From NCBI RefSeq assembly GCF_030247185.1, contig NC_080571.1, forward strand, positions 42,206,002-42,270,001: a stretch of DNA of 64,000 nt, read 5' to 3'. This document shows positions 52,181-63,385 of the stretch, piece by piece. The translations under genes were made by a program, and so were the position numbers. Each line of letters begins with the position of its first letter. Position 1 is the first letter of the stretch. Source of the DNA: Malaya genurostris. Lineage: Eukaryota; Arthropoda; Insecta; Diptera; Culicidae. A model generated the notes under the pieces. It searched no databases and had not been told where the DNA came from. It saw nothing but the letters and a program-made list of their open reading frames with translations.

Positions 52181-53013
52181 TTTTGCTTGTATTCTGTATG
52201 TATTTGTGATGGTTTTATATGCTCAGATCACAGTATGCTGTGCGTTTGGCTGTCAGCTTTCGTTTGTTTACTTGTTTATGCGGTTGAAATTCTGCGTTTT
52301 CAAAATGTCACGTATTGAAAATGAAGTGAAAATTAATGTTCTGGACACATGGCTAAGGGGAGTATTACTATGAGAAAATTGGCAAAGCGGTTTGGAATTC
52401 ATCATGTCAGTGTTAAAACCATCATTAATAAGTTTGGGAAACACTATTCTTTGGATGAGCTGCCAGGAAGAGGCAGAAAACCCGATTCTTCCAACCCGAA
52501 ACTGGACTAGAAAATGGTATCTCTTATCATAAAGAACAAATCAATGTCAATAAGTGATTTGGTCAAAAAAGCATCAACGAGTGTCGGAATGATCCCGCGT
52601 ATCAAGAGGCGAAATCACCTGAAGACCGACAAGAAGCAGAAAATCTCGAAACAAAGTGTAGAACAGAAGAAGCGAGCAGCAACAAGGGCTCGGAAATTGT
52701 ATTCGCGTCTTTTGCAGTGTCCGGATGCATGTGTTTTGATGGGCGATGAGACTTATGTAAAGGAGGACTCAAAAACCCTTCCAGGTCCACAATACTTTAC
52801 TGTCGTCTTTGGGGAGGATGTGAGCGATGCAGACAGGTCGATTCAAGTGGAGAAACTCGGTCGAAAGATACTGGTATGGCAAGCAATATGTTCCTGTGGT
52901 TTGAAGTCAACCATTTTTTACACTACCGGAACTATAAATGCAGAATTCTATTGATCTGAGTGTCTCCAGAAGAGATTTCTGCCTTTATACAAGGAGCATA
53001 GTACACCTCCACT
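52181..53013 (+). pseudogene. DD37E transposase fragment (lineage 2), both ends lost
   Basis: Homology to the 29.2 kb copy begins at 'attctgtatgtatttgtgatgg' without a terminal repeat. ATG 52,305 gives MSRIENEVKINVLDTW, a frame change by small deletion near 52,358, then RKLAKRFGIHHVS and a stop after NPKLD (52,508). SMSISDLVKKASTS, HLKTDKKQKISKQSVEQKKR, CVLMGDETYVKED (first Asp motif with D to G just before the conserved DE), ILVWQAICSCGLKSTIFYTT and a stop after NAEFY follow. It is cut at 53,013, inside HSTPPL, by the 1.85-kb repeat, and does not resume beyond 63.1 kb. Confidence 0.85.
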
Positions 53014-53083
53014 GAAAAATTTTCCGAGGCCCGGAGGGCCGAATGTCATATACCAATCGATTCAGCTCGACGAACTGAGCAAA

Positions 53084-53135
<52 letters not shown>

Positions 53136-54881
53136 TGTGTCTGTATGTGTGTTGTCAACTAAGAGGTCGAGATCTCAGAGATGGCTGGACCGATTTTGAT
53201 CAAACTAGTCGCAAATGAAAGGTCCCCCCGTCACCCAGCACGCTATTGAATGGTTTTGAGATCGGATGTTTACTTTTTGAGTTATACGAAGTTTTATGTC
53301 AAAATTTTCTGTTTTTTGACAGTATCTGTCACATTTGACCTTGAAAACAGAATATGTTTCCAGACTTACATTTCGCTCGGTAATACCTATCCAACAAGCC
53401 ATAGATTGTAAAAATCCGTCCATTTTTAACGGAGATATCGATATTTTTGTGTAAGCCTTATTCCAGTAGAAGGAATTTTGAGCGCTGTATGAAAAAGCAA
53501 TGCTTGGGAGCAACATGAAACACGATTTTTTATACTGTTACATATAATTGTTTCTAAGTACCAAAAAGACTGTGTACAGCATCCTTTTTTATGACAATTT
53601 GCCTCGGACCAATTTTAGCACGGTTCATTTTTGGCAACATAATCTTTCGAATATGGCATATGTAAACCAGATGATACCCCAGCATTATCGAGTTGGAAGT
53701 AATTCCATAATTGTATTGATTTAAACTATTTACAGCAATAAATGCTGGATGAACATGACTTCCATATACCATACGACTCAGTTCGTCGAGATCAGCAAAT
53801 GCGTGTGTGACAAATAATTTCACTCAATTTTCTCGGAGATGGTTAAACCGTTTTCTACAAATTCAGATTCATATGAAAAGTCGTATACTCCCAAACAAGG
53901 TTCCTGAATTACGTTTGGATCCGACTTCTGATTGCGGAACCACAGGATGATATGTGAAACGAAATTAAAATAATGCAATTAATTTTTCTCGTAGATGGCT
54001 GAACCGATCTAAGATTCAAATGAAATCTAAGAATCATCTATGATTCAAATGAGAGGTCTTAAAATCCTATAAAACCTCTTACTTTTTAGTCAGACCCGAC
54101 TTCTGGTTTAGAAAATGCAGGGTGATTAGTATAAAAATGTCCATTTCACATAAATTAATCAGGTTTATCGGGTTTGCAGATTTGGATAGTCGATTACCAA
54201 ATAAATTTATTTCAGTTTGAGCGGTATTCGTTTTTGGATTCGGAATGTACCCCCAAATTTTAATTCGCACTACAATTTCTCAAAGATGTCTACACACTGC
54301 TCAGGTGAATTTAACTGATTTCGGCTACACCGATCTTAGAACTCCGGATCCAGTTTCGAATCGTTTCTTAAAGTTTAATCATTTTTTCAAAAAGGCCAAA
54401 TCGAACTTCAAAAACAAAAATTCAAATTAAAGGACTTAAGGTCCCATACAAAATTGGTGAATTTTATCCGATTCTGGAATTACAGATGATGAATTTTTAA
54501 AATTCATACCGATATAGAAGATGTAAATTGTTTGGTGTATTAATTTATGACCATTCGAATCATTTTGGGTTATGCTAGTTCCTGAATACCAGCTCTGGAA
54601 GTACCATAAATAATGACGAAAAACTCTAAAGTGGAACTTACTTCGACATCTCATGGAATGTTCAATCGAATGTCACACGTTAAGATTGAAATTCGATGCG
54701 ATTTGCAGATTCGAAATTACAGGATAATGAGTGATTAAAATCTCAATTTGCCGTTTGAAACGACGATAGTTAAAATAATGTCATGAGAACTAAAACACCT
54801 AAGAATATCCATACAAAAAGCACATGCGGATTGATAAAAAAAAGGTATCATCTCACTGCTAGGTGGATTAATCACGTTTTT
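53014..54881 (+). repeat. 1.85-kb interspersed repeat, copy 1 (inverted partner at 61.3 kb)
   Basis: Starts GAAAAATTTTCCGAGGCCC, continues 'catataccaatcgattcagctcgacgaactgagc', then a (GT)n run, then several degenerate 'agatggctg..ccgatttt..' units, and ends 'ctaggtggattaatcacgttttt'. Copy 2 (61,296-63,139) is the reverse complement over its full length with a few percent differences; for example a 72-codon frame is shared with only three changes. It resembles an internal-tandem-repeat non-coding element of mosquitoes. The terminal part also occurs alone at 15,690. Confidence 0.85.
53087..53155. repeat. (GT)n microsatellite
   Basis: About 30 GT units with TATG and CTGTATG interruptions. The counterpart (AC)n lies at 62,998-63,061 in the inverted copy, so it belongs to the repeat family rather than arising here. 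Confidence 0.95.
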
Positions 54882-54944
54882 CACTGTACAAACAACTTTC
54901 TGACAATAGAGTAATCTCTAGTGAAAAAAAAAACAAACCTCCTA

Positions 54945-55115
54945 AAACCATTCGTTATTAATAACTCGTAAATTTTCACGTGTACTTCCTTATTATTTGT
55001 GTAGAACAACATCCAATAAGGTACATTTTCTGTGTAATAACGTAGAAATAATCGAAAGAGAAAGCAAACATAGAGTCAAATGTCGTTGGCCTTTATGTCC
55101 ATTTGAAATGTTCAC
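54945..55115 (+). repeat. Fragment related to the hAT-like interior (18.8-19.05 kb)
   Basis: 'attttcacgtgtacttccttattatttgtgtagaa', 'gtgtaataacgtagaaataatcgaaagagaaagcaaac' and 'tttgaaatgttcacgtcgaactggc' follow the order of 20,085-20,275 in the inner hAT-like copy (the reverse complement of 18.8-19.0 kb). About 170 bp; no ends. It shows that this sequence is dispersed independently. Confidence 0.6.
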
Positions 55116-55172
55116 GTCGAACTGGCTTGTAAGACTAGCAGTCTATGCATTGAACCGTCAACTCGGGACTTT
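55113..55172 (-). repeat. SINE head fragment, minus strand
   Basis: On the minus strand it reads 'cgagttgacggttcaatgcatagactgctagtcttacaagccag', the A-box part of the same SINE as 57,780 ('gagttggtggttcaatgcatatggcgttgatcttacaagccag'). It abuts the polypyrimidine tract on one side and the hAT-interior-like fragment on the other. Confidence 0.7.
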
Positions 55173-55769
55173 TTCAATGTTATTTTGTTCTTTTTTCTTA
55201 TCTGCTTTCTTCGTCTTCCTTTCCTGTTCCTTAATTTTTTCTACTTACACTTTCTTTCGTTCTTCGATATCGAAACCGTATGTATTGTTTCAGTCCTCCT
55301 TCTTCTTCCTGCTTTTTTCCCTGTTATTTTTATCTGCTTTTCTGACTACTTTCTTTTTTATTTTTCAGCTTTTCTCGCTTTTCTTTCACTTGTATTCGAA
55401 TACTGTCACTTTTTTGTACCATTTGATTCTACTAAATTATATACAGGGCGGACCATTTAAGGGGAAGCATTTGTTTCTGAACAAAATACATGAAAGAATT
55501 TTTTTTATTTATTTTCATTTCGATTTATATTTTTCTTTTTTACTTACTTCCTTGTTTTTTTTTTGTTATTATCGTCTTTATTGTTCCCTGCTTTCGTCTT
55601 TCAATCTTTTTTCTATTCTTCCCTAAATTTATTTTCCTTTCTTTCTTTCTTTCTTGATTACTACCGGTTCCGTTCTTCCGGCCTACTTTCTTTTTACTCG
55701 CTTGTGTTTTCTCTACATTCATCTGTTTTCAATCATCCTTTTGTTTCCCTGCATTCTTTATTTTTCTAT

Positions 55770-56352
55770 AGAGCACTTCCAGGAATGAGTAGACGAAAAA
55801 GTGACAAAATCAGAATCGACCTTCTCCGATTTGGAAGAAACTTTGCACATGGCTGCAGTATTGCAAACCATAAGTTTTGAACGGATTGAGAGGTCAATCC
55901 GACTCACGACTGATTTTTAAAAAGGGCGTATGTATTTTTGCATATCACGAAAATTGCCTTTTTCAAATCGTTGTAACTCGGAAACCGTTAATTGTACAAA
56001 AATAGCGTTCAGGAAGAAGTTGTAGGGAATCGATAGGACACTCTAAAAAAAATATACACTGGAAAAAAATTGTTTTCTTCTCAATAATTTCAAAATTAAT
56101 TAAAAAAATTAAATTAAAAAAAATCAGGGTTTCGATTTTTTTTTGATAATTTTTATTTTAAAGCTCTTATTAAATCCTACAGATTGATGGCTATCCCATC
56201 CGTGCCTTTTGAAAAATGAACAATTTGCAGATATATTCGAAATTTCAAGTTCTCGTTGAAAGATAGTCATTTAAACAGTAGAATATTATTCTACAGGTTA
56301 AAGGCAATAAATTTGTCTGATGATCTGCTAAGCATTTCTGGAATTGCTCTAT
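55770..56352 (-). mobile_element. TIR element inside the polypyrimidine tract
   Basis: Left end 'tagagcacttccaggaatgag' and right end 'gctaagcatttctggaattgctctat' are inverted versions of each other. The body is the reverse complement of 43,000-43,545 ('cggattgagaggtcaatccgactcacgactg', 'gtaactcggaaaccgttaattgtac', 'gttgatggctatcccatccgtgcc' region). No coding capacity was recognised. It gives the ends of the family that are missing from the 43 kb copy. Confidence 0.65.
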
Positions 56353-57776
56353 ATCATCTCTTTTCTACGTTCTTCGTTTCTACTTTCAATTTCCGTTTCT
56401 CCAGTATTCTTTCCTGTTCCTTTACCATTCTATACTACCTTAACCTTTTCTCCTACTTTATATTTTCTTACTTCTTTCTTTCCTTCTTTTTTCGTCCGTG
56501 AATACGGCTTACTTTACTTTTCAAAATTTACCATGTACATCAGGGCCTCTTTTACAGAAGGGCAGTGGGGGCTCGCGCCCCGGGGCCCTTACTCTTAGGA
56601 CCAACCGAGCAAAAAAGGTCATTCAGCTAGTTAGTTTTTTCGTTAGCCATTTTTTTATTTCCTTCTTTCGAATGTTCGTCTTATTTTGCCTATCTTTTTC
56701 ATTCGTTTTAGTTATTTCCTACTTTCGAATTTATTATTCCCTACTAATTATTTCATCCTACTTTCTCTTTTCCTGCTTTTCATTTTCCCAACTTTTTATT
56801 TCGACTTTTTGCTTCCATAGATTCTTTAGTTTTCTTATTTCCTAGTTTTCACGTTCTTCTGTTCTGTTTTTCATTCTACGTCTCAAATATTCTTGTTTCC
56901 TTCCATATTTCTATCTAATTCCATTTTCATTAATCTGGTTTTTTCGTTTTGCTTGCTTATTTTTTAACTTTTTCTACACTTTCTTACGGTATTCTTGATC
57001 GAAATCGGTTTTATTCTTTCAAACCTCAAACCTGTTTTTTTCGTTATTTGTTTTTACTTCTTCTAACTATTTTCTTTATTATTTATCAATTTTCCTCATT
57101 CTTCACTCCTTTTCTACTTTCTTCTTCTTCAGTTTTCCTTTTTCCTGTTAATTTTTTGTCTTCTTTCTTCCCAATTTCCTTTTTCTTATATACTCTATTC
57201 CTTTTTGCTCACACATTTAGTTTTTGCTCTCTTTTATTTTCTGCTTCCCCCCTTCTTTCTTTTTTGATACTTTCATATATCCTTCTATCTTACGTTGTAC
57301 TTGTTCTTTCATTCTTTCTTCTTCCGGTTTTCTTTTCTCCTGTTTTGTTTTTTCTTTTTTAATATTTTTTTCCTTATTACTTCTCATTTTGTTTTTCTTT
57401 TTTTCTATTTTCTACTATCTTTTTCTATTATCCTACTGTTTTCCTACTTCCATTGTTTCATCTTTCTTTTTCCTTTTCTCCTGTTTTTTACTTTTCTAAC
57501 TTTTGATATCGACTTTCTGTTTCCTTGTTTAATCTTATTCCTTGTCTAAACGTTCTTCTGTTCTGTTTTTCATTTTTCTTCTCTAATAGCTACAAGTCTT
57601 ATTTCCTGCTCTCTTGTTTTTTATATCTTACCTACTTCTTACTAATTATTTCATCCTATCGCCTACTTGTTTCTTTCTGCTCTCCTACTTTTTTTCAACT
57701 TCTCGACTACATTTTTTGACTTTTTTTTCTTCTATTTGACATTCTTCATCCTTATTCCTCACTTTCTTTTTCCTTG

Positions 57777-57985
57777 TTTGCCTGAGTTGGTGGTTCAATG
57801 CATATGGCGTTGATCTTACAAGCCAGTTGTTGTATGTTTGAGCACTGACCTGGAAGAATTCATAGTATCAGTTCGTTCGTAATATTTCGCATGCTATGAT
57901 TCTGAACTCTATGAATCAGCGGCGAAACAGAATGGTTAAATTCCACAGAAGAAATGTAATGCCAAGATTTTGCTTTTATCACTCT
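57777..57985 (+). repeat. tRNA-derived SINE, near full length
   Basis: 'gagttggtggttcaatgcatatggcgttgatcttacaagccagttgttgtatgtttgagcactgacc' is a tRNA-like head: A box around TGGTTCAATGCATA, B box around TATGTTTGAGCAC. The body 'agtatcagttcgttcgtaat', 'gaatcagcggcgaaacag' and tail 'gaaatgtaatgccaagattttgctttt' follow. I recognise this as a mosquito SINE; other pieces of it lie at 45,285, 50,880 and 55,113. The pyrimidine-rich flanks on both sides show that it inserted into the tract. Confidence 0.78.
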
Positions 57986-59258
57986 TCTTTGTTACCTTTT
58001 TCTTTCATCTTGATTTTTTCCTATTTTCTTTTCTTGACTTCTTTCCTCTCTTTACCTTTATCTTTCATATTTTATAGTTGGTAATTTCCTTTCTCGTATT
58101 TTCTTTTCTATTTTCTGCTTTCGTATTTTTCTCACTTCCTTTTTTGTTAAATCAATATTTGTTATCTCTCGCTATCGTTTTTTTTTCCACTGTTTCTTTT
58201 CTCTTCTTTTGTACTTTCCTCTTTCTTACTTTCTTCTTTCTTACTTTCTTAATTTTTACTTTCTTTTTTTTTGCTTTTTCTTTCTTATTTTCTGGTTTTG
58301 TTTTTCTTCTTCTCTTTATTTTTGGTTAAGCAATATTACTTTATTCCTGCTAACTTTTTTTACTTTCAAACTTTCTTTTCTCTTTGTTTTTACTTTCCTC
58401 TTTGCTACTTTCTTCGTTCTTACTTTTTTAGTTTTCTCTTCTAATTCTCTCACTCTATTTTCATCTTTTTACTAGTTTCATTCTATTTTCTTACTTTCTT
58501 TTGTCATATTTCTTACATTAGTCGTGTTTTCTTCCATTTTTTTTTCTTTCTTTCAAAGGAGTTGAAAGAAAGTGCTTTTGTTTCTTTTTCTTCCATCTTT
58601 TTTTTGTTATGCAATTTTTCTTCTTTCCTGCTAACTTTTTTACTTTCACACTGTCTTTTCTCTTTGTTTTTACTTTCTCCTTTGCAACTATCTTCGTTAT
58701 TACTTTTATAGATTTTTATTTCTTTTTTTCTCATTCTAATTTCATCTTTTTACAAGCTTCGTTTTTTTTACTTTCTTCTGTCATATTTCTTACATTAGTC
58801 CTGTTTTCTTAAAATTTTTTCCTTTCTTTCCACTTCTTTCATTCATATTTTATACTTGTTTATTTCTCATTTAGTATATTCTTTCCTATTTTCTGATTTC
58901 ACTTTTCTTCTTCCCTCCTTTTTTGATTGAGCAATGTTTCTTCTTTCCTGCTATCTTTTTATTTTCATTCGCTTTCTTAGTTCTTACTCTCTTAATTTTT
59001 ACTTTGATTTTTTCTCATTTTCTATTTTTATCTTCTTACTAACTCTTTTTTCATCTTTTTACTAACTTCATTATTTTTGCTTACCTTCTTTTGACATATG
59101 TCCTACTTCAGTCTTTCCGTTTAGTTTTACTTAACTACTCTCATTTTCGTTATTCCTTACTTTCTTCCATTCTACGTTCTTTTTTCCTGCTTTTTCCTTA
59201 TGTTATGATGAGACTGTTTGAATGAAAAGAGAAAGGAACTATCACATGACTAGGGGCA

Positions 59259-59574
59259 TCAGTAAGAGTAAGAGTAAGAGTAATGGCGTTTTTCATTGAA
59301 AAACACTGGTGGCGTGGATTGCTCTGGTTTTGAACTTTCGAGCAGAAATGGCAATGAAACACCATCAGAATATTGCATTTCTGCTCGAAAGTGCAAAACC
59401 AGAGCAATCCACGCCACCAGTGTTTTTCAATGAAAAACGGCATAACAGTAAGAGTAAGAGTAAGAGTAAGAGTAAGAGTAAGAGTAAGAGTAAGAGTAAG
59501 AGTAAGAGTAAGAGTAAGAGTAAGAGTAAGAGTAAGAGTAAGAGTAAGAGTAAGAGTAAGAGTAAGAGTAAGAA
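59259..59574. repeat. Hexanucleotide array (AGTAAG)n, split by a hairpin element
   Basis: About 22 AGTAAG units occupy 59,446-59,574, and four more lie at 59,259-59,283. The 153-bp hairpin element (59,287-59,439) stands between them, so it inserted into the array. The overlapping SKSKSKSK and RVRVRVRV frames are by-products. Confidence 0.92.
59287..59439. mobile_element. 153-bp foldback hairpin MITE, copy 1
   Basis: Arms 59,287-59,350 and 59,376-59,439 (64 bp each) are reverse complements with about one mismatch ('ttttgaac' versus 'ttttgcac'), separated by a 25-bp loop. A copy of identical length lies at 63,233-63,385 with the same arms and a loop partly in reverse order. Its transcripts would fold into a long stem. 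No coding. Confidence 0.9.
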
Positions 59575-59579
59575 ATTTT

Positions 59580-61295
59580 TAAAATTTGTGATGCAAGATA
59601 TTTTAATGTTCGATAAAAGAAATTGAAGTTAAAAAATTCTAGGTTTCAACCGAAAAAATAACAATAGTAATAAGCTGTACAACGATCGAATAAATTATTT
59701 TACTGTTTGTTTCTTTCTTTTATACCCTTCACCATCGATTGCTCAAGCAAAGAACTATCAAGTTGAACAAGCAGTTTACTGAAGACTCGAAGGCTAAACG
59801 AAACGAAACGGGTCTATCTCGAAAAACATCTTAAATGTATTTCCATAAACTCTGAATTTTCCAAGTTTAAACTTTTCCCGGTCATTTAAGTTTCCATTGT
59901 TTCCAGGGTCTCTTGAAATGATCAAATTACATTATTTACATTACATCATCATTCGTAAATTTTCAGCTAATTTTGAAGTACACCGTTCCTGATCACGTCC
60001 AGCGTGAGAATGCCAAAGAAAAACAGCGACTCACGACAAAGTTCAACACTCCAGCGAAACTATCGAAACGAGCGGAAAACTTTACAAAAGTTTTATTGAA
60101 ATTCAGATTACAATCTTGGCCATTGGGTTATCTCCTGGATGATGATGATGATGATGATGATTGACGAGGCGAAACAGACGGTGTTGATTTTGATAGCTGA
60201 TCATGCAATCAGGAATTGAACGGAAAACTGTGCAAGCATGGCAAATGTCGGAAATCACCTGGAACACGAGAAAGCGAATGCAAAATGAATGAAAGAAAAA
60301 TCAGAGTAAATGAGATTTATCTTTCATGCAGCTTAACCACTCACGGTCCCACTGAGTTTCCGCGCAATCCACAGACTCGGCTCATTTGAGTGAACAAGAG
60401 CAAGGCGGAAGCGGGGGCGGGGTTTGAGACGAACTGGTTCTTATAGTTTTCCTCCATCTGGTTAACGGTATTTTACTCGTCGTATAATTATGAAAGTTTT
60501 TTTTTCTCCCGTTTCTGGTTCCCTTTTAGTGTCTAGCTATTTACTGACTCCCAGGCTGCCATGCCGGTTTCGGTTCCTGATGCTGACGGTTCCTTCCGTC
60601 CGCTAATTCCCTGTGGACGGAATCGTAGACAGGGTTTATGTACGTATCAGAAAGTACGCGTGTGCTCAAAGTTGGGAAACATGCCTTTTGAAAATGATAA
60701 ATTACATCTAAATTGATAATGAAAGTTCGTTGCCAGCATCCGGTTCGTTGCTGCGTGTTCAGTGTCCCAAATAAAAAATTCCTCCTCTGTGCTCGTCTTT
60801 ATGTGAGCCTTCTTTTTTTTGCTCTCCCTCTATCTAGCTCCTGGAAAAGTTTGACGGGCAATCGTCAATCAAACTTTTATCCCGTAGCCGGCGGAATCGA
60901 CTTTGCGCCACGCGTAACTTTTGAGATTAAAGGAAATAAAGTTTACACTTCAGTTGTGCGCTGCATATCGAACGCTAACCGTGGATTAAATATGTCCGCG
61001 TCAAAATTTGAGTTTGCAGTTAGTCATCGGTTTGCTGAAAACCGCGAGAAGGTTGTTTTAGACGTTAGTAATGACAATTGATTTTTTTGCATTCATTCAA
61101 GTAATCAACAATTTGAAAGTTGCATTGATATTTTGGATACGATTTGAAACTGAGTGCAGTGCTTACTTCGAATACTGTTGTCGTTTTTGCTTGAGAAAAC
61201 TGAAAGTGACCCAGGTTAGTTTCATCAAACAAACACTTTTCACGAAACTGTGTTGGGTTCGCACTTAGCAACGGGGTTTTGAGCAAACCTGATAT
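59580..61295. other. Unassigned, partly unique sequence with two modest frames
   Basis: Two plus-strand frames deserve mention. 59,973-60,164 (63 codons, MKYTVPDHVQRENAKEKQRL.. ending in eight Asp from a (GAT)n run) follows an acceptor-like 'aaattttcag'. 60,713-61,081 (122 codons, MIMKVRCQHPVRCC.., hydrophobic near residues 27-42) has no recognised domain. Composition is less AT-rich than the surroundings. Neither shows enough evidence to be called a gene. Confidence 0.3.
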
Positions 61296-63001
61296 AAAAA
61301 ACGTGATTAATCCACCTAGCAGTGAGATGATACCTTTTTTTATCAATCCGCATGTGTTTTTTTGCATGGATATTCTTAGGTGTTTTAGTTCTCATGATAT
61401 TATTTTAATTATCGTCGTTTCGAACGGCAAATTGAGATTTTAATCACTCATTACCCTGTAATTTCGAATCTGCAAATCGTATCGAATTTCAATCTTAACG
61501 TGTGACATTCGATTGAACATTCCATGAGATGTCGAAGTAAGTTCCACTTTAGAGTTTTTCGTCATTATTTATGGTACTTCCAGAGCTGTTATTCAGGAAC
61601 TAGCATAACCCAGAATGATTCGAATGGCCACAAATTAATACGCCAAACAATTTACATCTTCTATATCGGTATGAATTTTAAAAATTCATCATCTGTAATT
61701 CCAGAATCGGATAAAATTCATCAATTTTTTATGGGACCTTAAGTCCTTTAATTTGAATTTTTGTTTTTGAAGTTCGATTTGGCCTTTTTGAAAAAATGAT
61801 TAAACTTTGAGAAACGATTCGAAACTGGATCCGGAGTTCTAAGATCGGTGTAGCCGAAATCAGATAAATTCACCTGAGGAGTGTGTAGACATCTGGGGAC
61901 ATTGGGGGTACATTCCGAATCCAAAAAAGAATACCGCTTAAACTGAAATAAATTTATTTGGTAATCGAATATCCAAATTTGCATACCCGATAAACCTGAT
62001 TAATTTATGTGAAATGGACATTTTTATACTAATCACCCTGTATCTCCTAAACCAGAAATCGGATCTGACTAATTTTTATAGGATTTCAAGACCTCTCATT
62101 TGAATCATAGGTGATTCTTAGATTTCATTTGAATCTTAGATCGGTTCAGCCATCTACGAGAAAAATGAATTGCATTATTTTAATTTCGTTTCACATGTCA
62201 TCCTGTGGTTCCGAAATCAGAAGTCGGATCCAAATTTGGAAGTATACTAGTTTTCATATGAATCTGAGTTTGTAGAAAACGGTTTAGCCATCTCCGAAAA
62301 AATTGAGTGAAATTATTTGTCACACACGCATTTGCTGATCTCGACGAACTGAGTCGTATGGTATATGGAAGTTATGTTCTTCCAGCTTTTATTGCTGTAA
62401 GTAGTTTAAATCAATATAATTATGGAATTACTTTCAACTCGAAAATGCTGATATCATCTGGTTTATAAATGCCATATTCGAACGATTATGTTGCCAAAAA
62501 CGAACCGTGCTAAAATCGGTCCAAGGCGAATTGTCATGAAAAAGGATGCTGTACACAGTCTTTTGGGCACTTAGAAACAATTGTATGCCACAGTATAAAA
62601 ATCGTGTTTTCCGTTGCTTCCAAGCATTTCTTTGTCATACAGTGCTCAAAACTTCTACTGCTGGAATAAGGGGAAAAGTCATTTACACAAAAATTTCGAT
62701 ATCTCCGTTAAAAATGGACGGATTTTAACAAACTATGGCTTGTTGGTTAGCTATTACCGTGCGAAATCTAAGTCTAAAAACATATTGTGTTTTCAAGGTC
62801 ATTTGTGACAGATACTGTCAAAAAACTGAATATTTTGACATAAAACTTCGTATAACTCAAAAAGTAAACATCCGATCTCAAAACCATTCAATAGCGTTTT
62901 GGGTGACGGGGAGACCTTTCATTTGCGACTAGTTTGATCAAAATCGGTCCAGCCATCTCTGAGATCTCGACCTCTTAGTTGAAAACACACATACAGACAC
63001 A

Positions 63002-63065
<64 letters not shown>

Positions 63066-63139
63066 GACATTTGCTCAGTTCGTCGATCTGAATCGATTGG
63101 TATATGACATTCGACCCTCCGGGCCTCGGAAAATTTTTC
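61296..63139 (-). repeat. 1.85-kb interspersed repeat, copy 2 (inverted)
   Basis: Reverse complement of 53,014-54,881 from 'aaaaacgtgattaatccacctagcag' to 'gggcctcggaaaatttttc', including the tandem 'agatggctgaaccgat' units and the microsatellite. Identical outer and inner ends in the two copies mean the 1.85-kb unit is the mobile or duplicated entity. Confidence 0.85.
62998..63061. repeat. (AC)n microsatellite
   Basis: About 30 AC units with one early 'acatac' break, in the position equivalent to the (GT)n run of the other 1.85-kb copy. Confidence 0.95.
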
Positions 63140-63232
63140 GAAAGTTTGAACGAATTCTATACCTATTTTTTATATATTTTAAAAAAAGGTAAAACAGGTT
63201 CGAAACTGACTCGATGACGTTGAAACTAGTGC

Positions 63233-63385
63233 CGTTTTTCATTGAAAAACACTGGTGGCGTGGATTGCTCTGGTTTTGCACTTTCGAGCAGAAATGCAAC
63301 ATTCTGAGGGTGTTTCATTGCGATTTCTGCTCGAAAGTGCAAGACCAGAGCAATCCACGCCACCAGTGTTTTTCAATGAAAAACG
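63233..63385. mobile_element. 153-bp foldback hairpin MITE, copy 2
   Basis: Arms 'cgtttttcattgaaaaacactgg..' (63,233-) and its complement ending at 63,385 match copy 1 at 59,287-59,439 almost base for base; the arms here are closer to perfect ('ttttgcac' / 'gtgcaaga'). It lies about 94 bp outside the end of the second 1.85-kb repeat. Confidence 0.9.

Larger units (their letters stand above)
55173..59205 (+). repeat. ~4-kb polypyrimidine (T/C-rich) tract
   Basis: The plus strand is almost entirely T and C with short A/G breaks ('tttcttactttcttttttc', 'ttcttctttcctgctaacttttttac'). It is broken only by inserts at ~55,440-55,500, 55,770-56,352, 56,500-56,640 and 57,777-57,985. Larger internal repeats are visible: 58,335-58,480 and 58,610-58,800 share 'cctgctaactttttttactttcaaactttcttttctctttg'. 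The many overlapping hydrophobic frames (F/L/S-rich) are products of composition. It appears to be a large degenerate satellite grown from a TTTCTT-type microsatellite. Confidence 0.85.

Noticed and set aside
54997..58812. Many hydrophobic F/L/S-rich frames resembling membrane proteins
   Set aside because: They overlap in several frames and follow from T/C-rich composition of the polypyrimidine tract.
59309..59626. SKSKSK and RVRVRV frames as low-complexity proteins
   Set aside because: By-products of the AGTAAG hexanucleotide array.
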